Shown piece by piece: positions 1-10,257 of a stretch of DNA of 64,000 nt. Below the pieces are notes generated by a model that made no database searches, was not told the DNA's origin, and saw nothing but the letters and a program-made list of their open reading frames with translations. A program made the translations under genes and the position numbers. The DNA comes from Naumovozyma dairenensis CBS 421 (lineage: Eukaryota; Ascomycota; Saccharomycetes; Saccharomycetales; Saccharomycetaceae), in NCBI RefSeq assembly GCF_000227115.2, contig NC_016485.2, positions 1,464,025-1,528,024 on the forward strand, written 5' to 3'. Position 1 is the first letter of the stretch, and each line of letters begins with the position of its first letter.

Positions 1-2
1 TA

Positions 3-1568
3 TATCTCGAGAATACAATTGAGTTCCTAAAAGGAAGAGTATACCTCGGAGCATACGATTATACACCGGAAGATGATGATACAGCAATTTTTTTCACCGT
101 GGAAGATACTCTTTTTTACAACAGTTTCCATTTAGATTTCGGTCCTTTAAATGTAGGGCATCTTTACAGATTCGCAGTGATATTTCATGAAATCCTAAAT
201 AATCCAGATAATGCAGATAAGGCAGTTGTCTTTTATTCTTCTGCTTCAAGTAGACAACGTGCAAATACCGCGTGTCTGTTATGTTGTTATATGATCTTGG
301 TTCAAGGTTGGACTCCACATCAAGTATTACAACCATTAGCACAAGTAGATCCACCATTCATGCCCTTCAGAGACGCTGGTTATTCCAATGCAGATTTCGA
401 AATTACAATACAAGATGTCATTTATGGTATTTGGAGAGCTAAGGAGAAAAGTTTAATCGATTTACATTTATTTAATTTACAGACTTATGAAAAATATGAG
501 CATGTAGAGAATGGAGATTTGAATGAATTGACTCCAGATATTATTGCATTCGCATCACCTCAAGAACATCCAAGATTTTTATCAATGGCTTCTAGTTTCT
601 CTAAACCTCATTTAAATCAATCTTTCAAAAGTGTATTGAAATTCTTCAAAAAGAGTGATGTGCAATTAGTGGTAAGATTGAATTCTCATTTATATAATGC
701 CGATCATTTTGAAGATCTCGGTATTCAGCATTTAGATATGATTTTTGAAGATGGTACATGTCCAGATATGTCAATAGTTCATAATTTTGTTGGTGCAGCT
801 GAAACAATTATAAAGCGAGGTGGGAAAATTGCTGTACACTGTAAAGCAGGTTTAGGTAGAACAGGTTGTCTCATTGGAGCATATCTAATATATACATATG
901 GATTTACTGCAAATGAATGTATTGGATTCCTAAGATTTATAAGGCCAGGGATGTTCGTTGGTCCACAACAACATTGGTTATATCTACATCAAAGTGAATT
1001 TAGAGAATGGAAATATACAATGAGACTTTCTTTGGAACCAAGTGATTTAATAGGAGGTCTATATCCATTGGTTAGTTTAGAAGAATATCATTCTCAGAAA
1101 AGAAAACTAAGGGACCATAGTAATAAGGAAAATGAACATAATGACAGTGATGTTAATGATGATCTACGTGATCTAGTCATTACCCCCAGGAAAACTAAAC
1201 ATGCGGCTAAAGAAAAGAAATTTTATTCAGTGGCAGTACCCCAGAATTCTCCAGGTCAACCAAGAAAGGGACACAATGGTTCCAACACGATAGAAGATAT
1301 AAATAATTCCAAAAAGATACATATCAACAATAAATCAAGCCCGATTAAATCAAGTCAAATAAAATCATTGATTGTAGATAATAACTCCGATAACGAAGAA
1401 GGAGATGATGCTAATCATCCAAGAAATAGAAGTACGAAGACGGTTCAGAATGATGACGACGACGAAGAAGAAGAAGAAGACGATGATGACATATTAAGGC
1501 GGTTATTACCTAAAATCGAAGGACAGTTTCTGGAAGGAGAACAGCAAGTGCTGGTGTACGTAAAATGA
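3..1568 (+). CDS. CDC14: Cdc14 protein phosphatase, 5'-truncated by window edge, 3' end frameshifted
   Basis: Dual-specificity phosphatase of the mitotic exit network; it reverses Cdk1 phosphorylation and is held in the nucleolus until anaphase. The reading frame is open from base 3; the start codon lies just outside the window. No ATG is needed at 99, where the frame merely contains a GTG. The core is nearly colinear with S. cerevisiae Cdc14, and the catalytic P-loop HCKAGLGRTG has its Cys codon at 840-842. The C-terminal third is low-complexity and acidic. In frame the protein ends at 1568 with an unfamiliar tail. Reading one frame over from the A4 run at 1512-1515 gives the basic tail expected of Cdc14 (starting LPKNRR, ending GTIKK) with its stop at 1586-1588. 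One missing A therefore explains the odd end: a sequencing or assembly error, or a real frameshift. Convergent with the prolyl-tRNA synthetase gene. Confidence 0.95.
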   Translation, partial: YLENTIEFLKGRVYLGAYDYTPEDDDTAIFFTVEDTLFYNSFHLDFGPLNVGHLYRFAVIFHEILNNPDNADKAVVFYSSASSRQRANTACLLCCYMILVQGWTPHQVLQPLAQVDPPFMPFRDAGYSNADFEITIQDVIYGIWRAKEKSLIDLHLFNLQTYEKYEHVENGDLNELTPDIIAFASPQEHPRFLSMASSFSKPHLNQSFKSVLKFFKKSDVQLVVRLNSHLYNADHFEDLGIQHLDMIFEDGTCPDMSIVHNFVGAAETIIKRGGKIAVHCKAGLGRTGCLIGAYLIYTYGFTANECIGFLRFIRPGMFVGPQQHWLYLHQSEFREWKYTMRLSLEPSDLIGGLYPLVSLEEYHSQKRKLRDHSNKENEHNDSDVNDDLRDLVITPRKTKHAAKEKKFYSVAVPQNSPGQPRKGHNGSNTIEDINNSKKIHINNKSSPIKSSQIKSLIVDNNSDNEEGDDANHPRNRSTKTVQNDDDDEEEEEDDDDILRRLLPKIEGQFLEGEQQVLVYVK

Positions 1569-1588
1569 GTGGGACAATAAAGAAATGA

Positions 1589-1963
1589 TGATAAATAAAG
1601 ATTTTTGTGTAAAAGTAGACAATATAGATTAAAAGAAAAAGAAAAGCTTTATTTTGTTATAGGCCTGGTTATTCCAACAAACTAGAGGTGTAAAAATCTA
1701 TGCGGTTGTAAACATATATTATATATAATACAAAAGGATGCACAGGGTTTTACTTTACTGTTTTTTAAATTTTACTGTTTTTTCTTTGTGTTCTTAAGGA
1801 GTTAATTACAAAAAGATTAATACATAATTACAATTTAATTATTTATTTTTTTTTTTATTTTTACATACAATATTTTCAAGAACCCAATATAAAGCTCTCA
1901 ACTTAATATACCTTCTATAAATTGGATCTTTTTCTCGTTAATGGATATTCTTTTTAAATTCCA
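1589..1963. other. Convergent 3' intergenic region, CDC14 / YHR020W
   Basis: Short AT-rich spacer between two convergent genes. It contains A/T runs such as the T tract near 1846-1857 that could serve polyadenylation on either strand. I see no gene, RNA or repeat in it. Confidence 0.6.
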
Positions 1964-4009
1964 CTAGTATGAACGACCAAACATACAGTAGTTAATAGCA
2001 TCACGGTCACACTTGACACACTTTTGACCGGTCTTTAAGTCAGGTTGATCAAATGGAATACATAAAGACTTAGCACCCATACTTGGTGACTTATCATCTT
2101 GTTCAAGTTCTTCACCATCATCCTTCTTAGCAGAAGAATCCTTAATATCTTCTTCACACTCCATAACCCCACACCATGGAGCAAGGATAACATTCTTCTT
2201 ATTTAAAGCTGGAACGAAACCTTCCCATTCATTAACAATGACTCTATGGGTATCGAATAATTCTTTAGCTTTGTTAAATAAAGCATCATGGAATTCATCC
2301 AAAATTTCTGGAATACGATCTTCCAATTCTTCAAGTTTAACAGTGTATTTACGAGAATCATTTCTACGAACAACAGTAACGTGACCTTGTTCAATATCCT
2401 TTGGACCTAATTCAATACGAATTGGAATACCCTTCAATTCATATTGAGAGAATTTCCAACCCGGAGTATAATTATCGTTATAGTCACCAAAGGCTCTTAT
2501 ACCAGCCTTCTTCAAACGAGATTCAACATCCTTAGCACTATCGTGAATATGTTGACGTTGTTCGTCATTGGTCTTCTTAGTAATACCCACTGGGATAACA
2601 ACAGCTTGGAATTGAGAAACTCTTGGAGGAATAACTAGACCCTTGTTATCAGAATGTACCATAACCATGACACCAATGACACGTGTGGATAGACCCCAAG
2701 AATTTTGGTATGCGAAAACTCTTGGTTCATCTTTACCCTTTGGATTTTCAACAGACAAATTGAACATTTTGGAGAAGTTTTGCCCCAAATGATGAGATGT
2801 AGCACCTTGAATACCACGACCAGTTTGTGGGATATAACCTTCCACAGTAGTAGTGAAATCACCACCTGCGAATTTTTCCTTTTCAGTCTTCTTACCCTTA
2901 ATAACTGGGACAGCCAATAATTCTTCATAAACACCAGCATAGTAGTCTAAGATTTGTAAAACTTCTTCTTGAGCTTCTTCAGAGGTTAAGAAAGCTGTGT
3001 GACCTTCTTGCCATAAAAATTCTCTTGTTCTTAGGAAAGGTTGAGGATGTTTAAATTCCCATCTAACGACAGAATTCCATTGGTTCAATTTCAATGGTAA
3101 ATCTCTATGAGATTGAATCCATTTAGAATAATATGGATACATTACAGTTTCAGAAGTAGGTCTAATAGCAATTGGTTCTTCCAAATCTGAAGAACCAGCT
3201 TTAGTAACCCAAGCGACTTCTGGAGCAAACCCTTCAACATGATCCTTTTCCTTTTCCAAGACACGAGAAGAAACAAACATTGGGAAATAAGCATTTTGAA
3301 CGCCTAATCCTTTAATTCTTTCATCGAACCATCTTTGAATGTTTTCCCAAATGGCATAAGATGGAGGTCTCAAGATATAACAACCGGAAACATCATAGTA
3401 ATCCATCATTTCACCCTTGGTTAAAACTTGAGAATACCAACCTGGGAAATCTTTACTCTTATCCACTGTGATACCAATCAATTTAGCATCATCTAATGCA
3501 CTTTGAGATGGGGTAGTTGTTGCAGATTTCTTATCCTTTGGAGCTTTCTTCTTTGGTTCTTCCTTCTTGACTTCTTGAGAAAAATCAACTACTTGTCTTG
3601 ATGATTCAAATGGGGTTAAGTATTTACATAATTCAGATTTCTTAATGAATAAAGTATCGTTTAGTTGTAAGTCGGAGGATCCATCTAGTTGAGCTAAGTT
3701 GGAATCCATTAATAGTTTGAATTCAGAGGTAGCATTTGGTAAGTAAGCTAAAGTGAATTCCTTGGCAGAGTTACAGTTGAAGAAGGTCTTGAACAATTCA
3801 TCACGAGCTAATCTTGGGTCTTTCAAAGAGGTTACTTGAGCGATCAATGGAGATGGAGTGGTGGTGGACTGTAATGCAACGACAACGATTGGGATTGGAG
3901 TAGCTGTCTTGGCGGTCTTTGGCTTGAAGACTAATGATTTGACAGCATGGGAGTCAGATGGTGGTGCTCCAGATAAACACAACTTGGCAAAGGTCTCTTC
4001 GACAGGCAT
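1964..4009 (-). CDS. YHR020W: Cytosolic prolyl-tRNA synthetase
   Basis: Charges tRNA-Pro in the cytosol (class II aminoacyl-tRNA synthetase). The 681 residues match S. cerevisiae YHR020W throughout. An N-terminal YbaK/editing-like domain covers roughly residues 1-135, followed by a Lys-rich linker (about 148-163) and the class II core. The core shows RPTSE near 283-287 and the motif 2 region FLRTREFLWQEG near 325-336. A C-terminal anticodon-binding region ends in the cysteine-bearing domain typical of archaeal/eukaryotic-type ProRS (CGVMECEED, CVKCDRD, terminal Tyr). The ATG at 4007-4009 gives the expected N-terminus. It is divergent from DED81, another synthetase gene, the same arrangement as in S. 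cerevisiae. Confidence 0.95.
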   Translation of the reverse strand: MPVEETFAKLCLSGAPPSDSHAVKSLVFKPKTAKTATPIPIVVVALQSTTTPSPLIAQVTSLKDPRLARDELFKTFFNCNSAKEFTLAYLPNATSEFKLLMDSNLAQLDGSSDLQLNDTLFIKKSELCKYLTPFESSRQVVDFSQEVKKEEPKKKAPKDKKSATTTPSQSALDDAKLIGITVDKSKDFPGWYSQVLTKGEMMDYYDVSGCYILRPPSYAIWENIQRWFDERIKGLGVQNAYFPMFVSSRVLEKEKDHVEGFAPEVAWVTKAGSSDLEEPIAIRPTSETVMYPYYSKWIQSHRDLPLKLNQWNSVVRWEFKHPQPFLRTREFLWQEGHTAFLTSEEAQEEVLQILDYYAGVYEELLAVPVIKGKKTEKEKFAGGDFTTTVEGYIPQTGRGIQGATSHHLGQNFSKMFNLSVENPKGKDEPRVFAYQNSWGLSTRVIGVMVMVHSDNKGLVIPPRVSQFQAVVIPVGITKKTNDEQRQHIHDSAKDVESRLKKAGIRAFGDYNDNYTPGWKFSQYELKGIPIRIELGPKDIEQGHVTVVRRNDSRKYTVKLEELEDRIPEILDEFHDALFNKAKELFDTHRVIVNEWEGFVPALNKKNVILAPWCGVMECEEDIKDSSAKKDDGEELEQDDKSPSMGAKSLCIPFDQPDLKTGQKCVKCDRDAINYCMFGRSY

Positions 4010-4569
4010 TACTTCTTGTTAAAGAAAAAAAAATTAGGATATTTTCAGTTGATGAGTTAAGAACAGGTATATTATTACGTATTAGTATTAAGAAAGTTTT
4101 CTATGAAAAAGTAAATAGATACACTCCAAAAGCATAAAGTGATAATATAAAAAGAAAATTATACCTTCAAGATGCGATGCACTCGTGTAAATCCTCGAAG
4201 GAAGACAGTCATCTTCGAAATCATCATCATCATCATCTATTACCAACTTCCTCTCTACTTCACGTATCAACAATTTTGTTACTTTTTTCGAAGTGAAAAA
4301 TCGTCTTACACGAACTGAAAAATTTTGTTTTGCGTGGGTTTTCTCTTTCTGTTTTCCTTTCACCAAAATAGTGTCAGAGTGACAGTTTATGTATGATTCA
4401 TAGATATCTATCTACCTACAAGGACCCAATGAATGAATGAAGGCATGCTATGGGTGCCTTATCTTCGACCTTGTTGTGTAAAATATCTTGCTATGATTTT
4501 TGGAATGTTTGTTGAAACAAAAAGATATTCAAAGCTAACATTTTGAAACACACTTTAATTGCAGTGATC
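4010..4569. promoter_or_regulatory. Shared divergent promoter region, YHR020W / DED81
   Basis: The 560 bp between two divergently transcribed aminoacyl-tRNA synthetase genes. AT-rich, with a T/TTC-rich tract around 4260-4370. An open frame on the minus strand here resembles no family I know and is probably chance. No individual factor site is clear enough to call. Confidence 0.5.
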
Positions 4570-6231
4570 ATGTCTCTATATATCAAGGAATCCGTCGGTA
4601 TCGACGAATTGACAGTCTCAGGTACTCAAGAACAACCATTCAAGACTCCAGCATTCGCCTTATTTGCTGCTTCACAACAAGAAGGTGTACCAGAACCAAA
4701 ATTGTTTGTGTTCAAAGCAGAAGACGCTGAATTCCAAGAAATCTCTGCTTCAGCTTTGAAGAAAGCTCGTAAAGGTTGTGATGGTTTGAAAAAAAAAGCC
4801 ATCAAGCAAAAGGAACAAGAATTGAAGAAACAACAACAAGATGCTGATAACGCTGCCAAGCAAATGGCTGCTTTGAATATTAAGATTGAAGAAGATAAGT
4901 CCTTGCCAGTTGCTAAGAAATTAAAGATTAAGCAAACTTACGAACAAGTCGGCCAAAGAGTTAAAGTCTCTGGTTGGATTCATAGATTACGTTCCAACAA
5001 GAAAGTCGTGTTCTTAGTCTTAAGAGATGGTACAGCATTCTTACAATGTGTCTTGAGCGGTGATTTGGCTTTGGCTAAGAGTACTTTGGATTTGACCATT
5101 GAATCTACCGTTACGTTATATGGTACTGTCATTGAAGTTCCAGAAGGTAAGACTGCCCCAGGTAACGTCGAATTAGCAGTTGATTTCTATGAAATTGTCA
5201 GTTTGGCTCCATCAGGTGACGATTCATTCACTAACAAGATTGCTGAAGATTCTGATCCATCCTTATTATTAGATCAACGTCATTTGGCACTAAGAGGTGA
5301 AACCTTATCTGGTGTTATGAAAGTTCGTGCTGCTCTATTGAGAGCCATTAGACGTGTCTATGAGGAAGAAGGTCTATTGGAAGTCACTCCACCATGTATG
5401 GTTCAAACTCAAGTCGAGGGTGGTTCCACTTTATTCAAATTGGATTATTACGGTGAAGAAGCTTATTTGACTCAAAGTTCCCAATTATATTTGGAAACTT
5501 GTTTACCTGCATTAGGTGATGTTTTCTGTGTTCAAGAATCTTTCCGTGCTGAAAAATCTCATACTAGAAGACATTTATCTGAATATACTCATATTGAAGC
5601 TGAATTAGGCTTCTTAACTTTTGAAGACTTGTTAGAACATATTGAAACTTTGATCGTCAAGAGTGTTCAATATGTAATGGAAGATCCAGTTGCTGGTGCG
5701 ATCGTTAAGGAATTACATCCAAACTTCGTTGCTCCAAAGGGTCCCTTCATGAGATTAGAATATAAAGATGCCATCGCTTGGTTACAAGAACATAACATCA
5801 AGAATGAAGAAGGTGAAGATTTCAAATTCGGTGATGATATTGCTGAAGCTGCTGAAAGAAAAATGACCGATACCATTGGTGTTCCAATCTTCTTGACTAG
5901 ATTCCCTGTGGAAATCAAATCATTCTACATGAAGCGTTGTGCAGATGATCCACGTGTCACCGAATCTGTCGATGTTCTAATGCCAACTGTCGGGGAAATT
6001 ACCGGTGGTTCCATGAGAATTGAAGACACTGAAGAATTGATGGCTGGTTTCAAACGTGAAGGTATTGATCCAAAACCTTATTACTGGTTCATTGATCAAA
6101 GAAAATACGGTAGTTGTCCACATGGTGGTTACGGATTAGGTACTGAGCGTATCTTAGCTTGGTTATGTAACAGATTCACTGTCAGAGACTGTTCCTTATA
6201 CCCACGTTTCAGTGGTAGATGTAAGCCATAG
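4570..6231 (+). CDS. DED81: Cytosolic asparaginyl-tRNA synthetase
   Basis: Charges tRNA-Asn in the cytosol; class IIb synthetase, 553 residues. The ATG at 4570 (MSLYIKES) is the start by similarity to Ded81; the open frame upstream to 4543 has no other ATG. Residues 1-110 form the eukaryote-specific Lys-rich extension (about 75-105 is a strongly basic helix). Next come the OB-fold anticodon domain (VKVSGWIHRLRSNKK) and the catalytic core with motif 2 FRAEKSHTRRHLSEYTHIEAE and motif 3 GYGLGTERILAW. It ends in SGRCKP like the S. cerevisiae protein. Next to ARG4 on the same strand, as in S. cerevisiae (YHR019C-YHR018C). Confidence 0.96.
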   Translation: MSLYIKESVGIDELTVSGTQEQPFKTPAFALFAASQQEGVPEPKLFVFKAEDAEFQEISASALKKARKGCDGLKKKAIKQKEQELKKQQQDADNAAKQMAALNIKIEEDKSLPVAKKLKIKQTYEQVGQRVKVSGWIHRLRSNKKVVFLVLRDGTAFLQCVLSGDLALAKSTLDLTIESTVTLYGTVIEVPEGKTAPGNVELAVDFYEIVSLAPSGDDSFTNKIAEDSDPSLLLDQRHLALRGETLSGVMKVRAALLRAIRRVYEEEGLLEVTPPCMVQTQVEGGSTLFKLDYYGEEAYLTQSSQLYLETCLPALGDVFCVQESFRAEKSHTRRHLSEYTHIEAELGFLTFEDLLEHIETLIVKSVQYVMEDPVAGAIVKELHPNFVAPKGPFMRLEYKDAIAWLQEHNIKNEEGEDFKFGDDIAEAAERKMTDTIGVPIFLTRFPVEIKSFYMKRCADDPRVTESVDVLMPTVGEITGGSMRIEDTEELMAGFKREGIDPKPYYWFIDQRKYGSCPHGGYGLGTERILAWLCNRFTVRDCSLYPRFSGRCKP

Positions 6232-6716
6232 ATGATCGAACAATTAATTATCTGATGATTATCCAGTGGGTTAGAGGAGGAACAAAAAAAAGGAAAAAGC
6301 TTCAATTACTTAGTATAATTTCATTCTCTTCATTAATAGAAATTTATTTATGTACCTATAAATTTTAATATTATAATTTCTCGCAATTCATCCCTTTAAG
6401 TATTATATAGGAAGAAGTTGGTAATATTTGCATAACGCTACAGGTACTCGAAGAGGTTTCAATGCTAGACTGCATATTGCATCTTGTTTCGAAAGTGCCC
6501 TTTTTGTATGATTCATTTTCTAATTTTGAATGACTGAATCATTTTTCTGAATTGACGCATTGGTGAAAAAATTGAAAAATTACCTACCTAGAATACTTTA
6601 ACTATAGGAAAAAGAATACATATCTAAACTCTCGATATAATAATTCGAGATTTAGAGTCTTATTTCAATTCATTTTAAAAAGTAGCTTGGAGTACAATTA
6701 AGCAAAAGAAAACGAT
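6232..6716 (+). promoter_or_regulatory. DED81 3' region and ARG4 promoter with possible Gcn4-type elements
   Basis: A 485-bp spacer. ARG4 is under general amino-acid control in S. cerevisiae (Gcn4 binds TGACTCA-like sites). Here TGATTCAT occurs at 6509-6516, and an imperfect palindrome GAATGACTGAATCA lies at about 6528-6541, some 180-200 bp before the ATG. These are near matches, not perfect consensus sites. Poly(A/T) stretches flank them. Confidence 0.35.
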
Positions 6717-8105
6717 ATGTCTGATAACACACAAAAATTGTGGGGTGGTAGATTCACCGGTGAAACTGATCCATTGATGCATTTATACAATGCCTCTTTA
6801 CCATACGATTACAAGATGTACAAAGCTGATTTGGAAGGTACCAAAGTTTATACCGCTGGTTTACAAAAATTAGGCTTACTTACTGAAGATGAATTGACCA
6901 AGATTCATTACGGATTAGGTGAAATCAAGAAGGAATGGGATGAAGATAAATTTGTTCGTCATCCAAATGATGAAGATATTCATACTGCCAATGAAAGACG
7001 TCTTGGTGAAATTATTGGTCGTGATATTGCTGGTAAAGTTCATACTGGTAGATCACGTAATGACCAATGTGTTACTGATTTAAGAATTTACTGCCGTGAT
7101 GTCTTGAATGAAAAGTTATTCCCAGGTATGACTTCTTTAATTGAAGTTTTGATTAAGAGAGCTGAAGAGGAAATTGATATTTTAATGCCCGGTTACACTC
7201 ATTTACAAAGAGCTCAACCAATCAGATGGTCTCATTGGTTAAGTTCCTATGCTACTTATTTCACTGAAGATTTGAAAAGATTAAAACAAATATTGGAAAG
7301 ATTCAATAAATCACCATTAGGTGCAGGTGCCTTGGCAGGACATCCGTATGGTATCGATAGAGAATTCTTAGCTGAAGGATTAGGTTTTGATGGTGTCATC
7401 GGTAACTCTTTGGTAGCAGTTTCTGACAGAGATTTCGTTGTTGAATTAATGTTTTGGGGCACACTATTTATGAACCATATATCTCGTTTTGCTGAAGATT
7501 TAGTCATCTATTCCACAGCGGAATTTGGTTTCATTAAATTAAGTGATGCTTATTCCACTGGTTCCTCTTTAATGCCACAAAAGAAGAATGCTGATTCTTT
7601 AGAATTATTGAGAGGTAAATCTGGTAGAGTGTTTGGTGACTTAGCTGGTTTCTTGATGAGTTTGAAAGGTATCCCATCTACATATGATAAGGATATGCAA
7701 GAAGATAAAGAATCATTATTTGATTGTTTGACTACTGTTGAACATTCTATTTTGATTGCTACTGGTGTTGTTTCCACTCTAACTGTTCAAAAGGACAAGA
7801 TGGAAGGTGCCTTAACTATGGATATGTTGGCTACTGACTTGGCTGATTATTTAGTTAGAAAGGGTGTACCATTTAGAGAAACTCATCATATTTCTGGGGA
7901 ATGTGTTGCATTGGCAGAAAACATGGGTTTAAGTGGTATTGATAAAATACCTTTAGAACTATATCAAAAGATTGATTCCAGATTTTCTGAAGATTTATTT
8001 GAAACATTCAATTTTGAACAAAGTGTTGAAAGAAGAGATGCAACTGGTGGTACCGCCAAATCTGCCATCTTAAAACAATTGAAGAACTTACAATCTCAAT
8101 TATAA
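6717..8105 (+). CDS. ARG4: Argininosuccinate lyase
   Basis: Last step of arginine synthesis: splits argininosuccinate into arginine and fumarate in the cytosol, as a homotetramer. The 462 residues closely match the S. cerevisiae enzyme (463). The fumarase/lyase signature [10 protein letters not shown] sits at residues 282-291, with the conserved HTGRSRNDQ (109-117) and TH-LQRAQP (161-168) segments that build the active site. The ATG at 6717 starts the canonical N-terminus with the LWGGRF segment at residues 8-13. No intron, no damage. Confidence 0.97.
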   Translation: MSDNTQKLWGGRFTGETDPLMHLYNASLPYDYKMYKADLEGTKVYTAGLQKLGLLTEDELTKIHYGLGEIKKEWDEDKFVRHPNDEDIHTANERRLGEIIGRDIAGKVHTGRSRNDQCVTDLRIYCRDVLNEKLFPGMTSLIEVLIKRAEEEIDILMPGYTHLQRAQPIRWSHWLSSYATYFTEDLKRLKQILERFNKSPLGAGALAGHPYGIDREFLAEGLGFDGVIGNSLVAVSDRDFVVELMFWGTLFMNHISRFAEDLVIYSTAEFGFIKLSDAYSTGSSLMPQKKNADSLELLRGKSGRVFGDLAGFLMSLKGIPSTYDKDMQEDKESLFDCLTTVEHSILIATGVVSTLTVQKDKMEGALTMDMLATDLADYLVRKGVPFRETHHISGECVALAENMGLSGIDKIPLELYQKIDSRFSEDLFETFNFEQSVERRDATGGTAKSAILKQLKNLQSQL

Positions 8106-8287
8106 AAGTAGGATAAGTTCTAAATGACACTGTCATATATCTATATATATATATGATTTACTATTCCTTGTAGCATACCAATATGAGTCTAATTTAAAAT
8201 AGTAATGATTTATGTATGACATTGAATCTTTTAAGTAATAAGAGAAAATATAGTAGATTATCTACATGAACATTACGTAACATAACA

Positions 8288-9406
8288 CTAGAAAAACATG
8301 ATGGTAACTCGTAAACCTTCCTTAAGTAATTCAGTTATTTTTCCGATATAAGCAAACAATGGACGATGCCATTTCGAAATGTAAAATGATCCAAAATAAA
8401 AAACTTTATAAAGACCTCCAAACGTTCTTATCCACACTAAAAATCGTTGACCGTAATTCCCATTCAGTGATACAATTAGTTGATAAACAGGATCTAAAAG
8501 CGCAGTATTAATATTTTGGCCATTAGCTTGTAAATATTTATAATTTGAGGGTTGACCAGCCAATTTGAAAACACCAAGATGAAACATGTACGGGTTAACG
8601 AGATGATCCTCAGAGAAGGTCTGATATAAGGAATTGATGCATCCAGAAACAAATATCGTTGTAGGTTGCGATGAAATATTTTTCTTAGAGGGTAAAGATG
8701 GGTTATAAAGTAATAACGGAATTCTCTTGTTATTCCTTAAATGAGGTAATATTTTATCTAGGGCATCCTTATAAACCATGATATTTGAATGTAAGGTTTG
8801 TTCTAGTTCTTTCGTCGATATTGGCCCTGGCGTATGGTATGCTAAATTTGGCATAAAAAGTATGGCATCCAAATTAACTGTTTTCTTGTCATTTATCATC
8901 ACTTTGTTCATGAACTTCAACAAATCATCCGATGATCTAGGATTAATGTAATATAAAAACTCTTCATCTTCCTTTTCCTCAGTTAAATGTTCAGAGCAAA
9001 CAAACACAGTATATTTCCTTCTATACAGATCAGTAATTTGAGATCTAATAATAGGATCATTTCTATTCCCTAGTACTAAGATGTTCCTTTTCTCATTTTC
9101 TGATAAACTTGTAGCAATGCGTAAAAACTTCTGATATCCCAAACATAATAATAAAGATGTCACAGAGAATGTAGCAGGATATATCCAATATTTCCTTCCC
9201 TTATCGACTAACCCAGGAGCAAAAGCGTTAAATGCAAATGAACGTTCATTAGTGATGGCTACAGGAGGTTCTTCTTGTGGAGTGATCTGTTTGATAGCAT
9301 TGATAACTGAATCTTTCAACTCATGTGCAAACCTGTAGCTATTGGATATCCCTTTATGGATAAGCCCAAATGTCTTATCTACCACGTCTTGATCACTTCC
9401 TGACAT
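8288..9406 (-). CDS. YSC83: Ysc83-like mitochondrial protein
   Basis: Assigned to YSC83 (YHR017W), a mitochondrial protein of unknown function, mainly from position between ARG4 and YSC84, from orientation, and from similar length (372 versus about 385 residues). The first ATG in frame is at 9404-9406; the frame extends to 9424 only through a GTG. A hydrophobic segment (YPATFSVTSLLLCLGY, about residues 75-90) could be a membrane anchor. The following part (NILVLGNRNDPIIRSQITDLYRRKYTVF) looks like the start of a nucleotide-binding, short-chain-dehydrogenase-like fold without the full glycine motif. I rely on synteny more than on recognised motifs. Confidence 0.8.
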   Translation of the reverse strand: MSGSDQDVVDKTFGLIHKGISNSYRFAHELKDSVINAIKQITPQEEPPVAITNERSFAFNAFAPGLVDKGRKYWIYPATFSVTSLLLCLGYQKFLRIATSLSENEKRNILVLGNRNDPIIRSQITDLYRRKYTVFVCSEHLTEEKEDEEFLYYINPRSSDDLLKFMNKVMINDKKTVNLDAILFMPNLAYHTPGPISTKELEQTLHSNIMVYKDALDKILPHLRNNKRIPLLLYNPSLPSKKNISSQPTTIFVSGCINSLYQTFSEDHLVNPYMFHLGVFKLAGQPSNYKYLQANGQNINTALLDPVYQLIVSLNGNYGQRFLVWIRTFGGLYKVFYFGSFYISKWHRPLFAYIGKITELLKEGLRVTIMFF

Positions 9407-9741
9407 AGTAAAAGAAGTTCCCACTAATCTTTTTTCAGTTTAGATTGATCAAAGTAGTTAGATGAAATCTTACAAGTACTTCTAATCAACGGATTCAGTT
9501 GTCCGATTAATCAATTATGAACAAATGCGTCATATAACGAACAGGGACGAAAACATTTCAAAGCTTAAAAACACCGAGCACTTTTCAAGGATATCAATAT
9601 GGAGCAGATCATTAGGAGGATTCTTATGAGGCGGTTTATCTAGTAATTTGTAACTTGAATTTAAGAGTAATAAAAGTCTTGAATTTACATGGTGTCCTGG
9701 GAACTGCCTCCAATTTTGGTAACAAATATGTCGTAAAAATA
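9407..9741. other. YSC83 upstream region / 5' flank of tRNA gene
   Basis: The 335 bp between the YSC83 start and the tRNA-Pro-like gene. It should hold the YSC83 promoter (minus strand). No motif or repeat stands out. Confidence 0.5.
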
Positions 9742-9833
9742 GGGCGTGTGGTCTAGTGGTATGATACCCGCTTTAGGGAAAAAAAAATCTCAAAATATGC
9801 GGGTGGCCCGGGGTTCAATTCCCCGCTCGCCCC
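9742..9833 (+). tRNA. tRNA-Pro-like gene with 20-nt intron and an extra A in the anticodon loop
   Basis: The acceptor stem (GGGCGTG with CTCGCCC, discriminator C), D arm (GTCTAGTGGTATGAT) and T arm (CGGGG TTCAATT CCCCG) are those of yeast tRNA-Pro. The anticodon stem CCCGC/GCGGG pairs perfectly around TTTAGGG plus an A-rich insert. Cutting at the standard site after position 37 gives an intron at 9778-9797 and a 72-nt mature tRNA. Its loop would be TTTAGGT with anticodon UAG (9774-9776), a leucine anticodon on a proline body. Deleting the single A at 9775 restores the canonical TTTGGG loop of tRNA-Pro(UGG), an intron-bearing species in S. cerevisiae. So this is tRNA-Pro(UGG) with one inserted base, a sequence error, or a variant. 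A T-run terminator follows at 9840-9845. Confidence 0.85.
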
Positions 9834-10257
9834 AAATTATTTTTTCACTTTTTCACCTTTTTTTTACAATCAGTTTGTCGTTATCATTATCCAATTTAAA
9901 TAAATATTCAATTATTTTTATATCAAGCTCAACTTTTAAAAGAAATAAGACTTCCACTCGCCCTGTCATCCGTTATATCATGTCATGTTATCTTATCACG
10001 AAGAATTCAAATTGAATAAAATGACCAATTGATTACGTAAATCATTCCCCGTTACGCGGAATTTTTTAACTTATAAAAGGATTTGAAATAAGGGGAGCGC
10101 AGGGGGGGATGAGCAAATGAGATTCCGTTCATCAAGCACATGAAGTCTATAAAATCATTAGTAGTTCAAACCAGAAAAGGCATATTGCATTTACAAACGT
10201 CGGAAGCAAACCGCTAGAAAAATTTTATATATACATACAATATCAAGATAAAAAATA
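9834..10257 (+). promoter_or_regulatory. tRNA 3' flank and YSC84 promoter region
   Basis: T-rich terminators (9840-9870) belong to the tRNA gene. The rest is the YSC84 upstream region, with TATA-like ATATATACATA near 10228-10238 and a G-rich stretch (AGGGGGGGATGAG) near 10101-10113. An open frame crossing the tRNA gene into this area is not a gene. Confidence 0.45.

Noticed and set aside
4088..4366. 92-codon minus-strand frame in the YHR020W-DED81 promoter
   Set aside because: Lies in a shared promoter, has low-complexity Asp and Lys runs, and has no recognised homologue.
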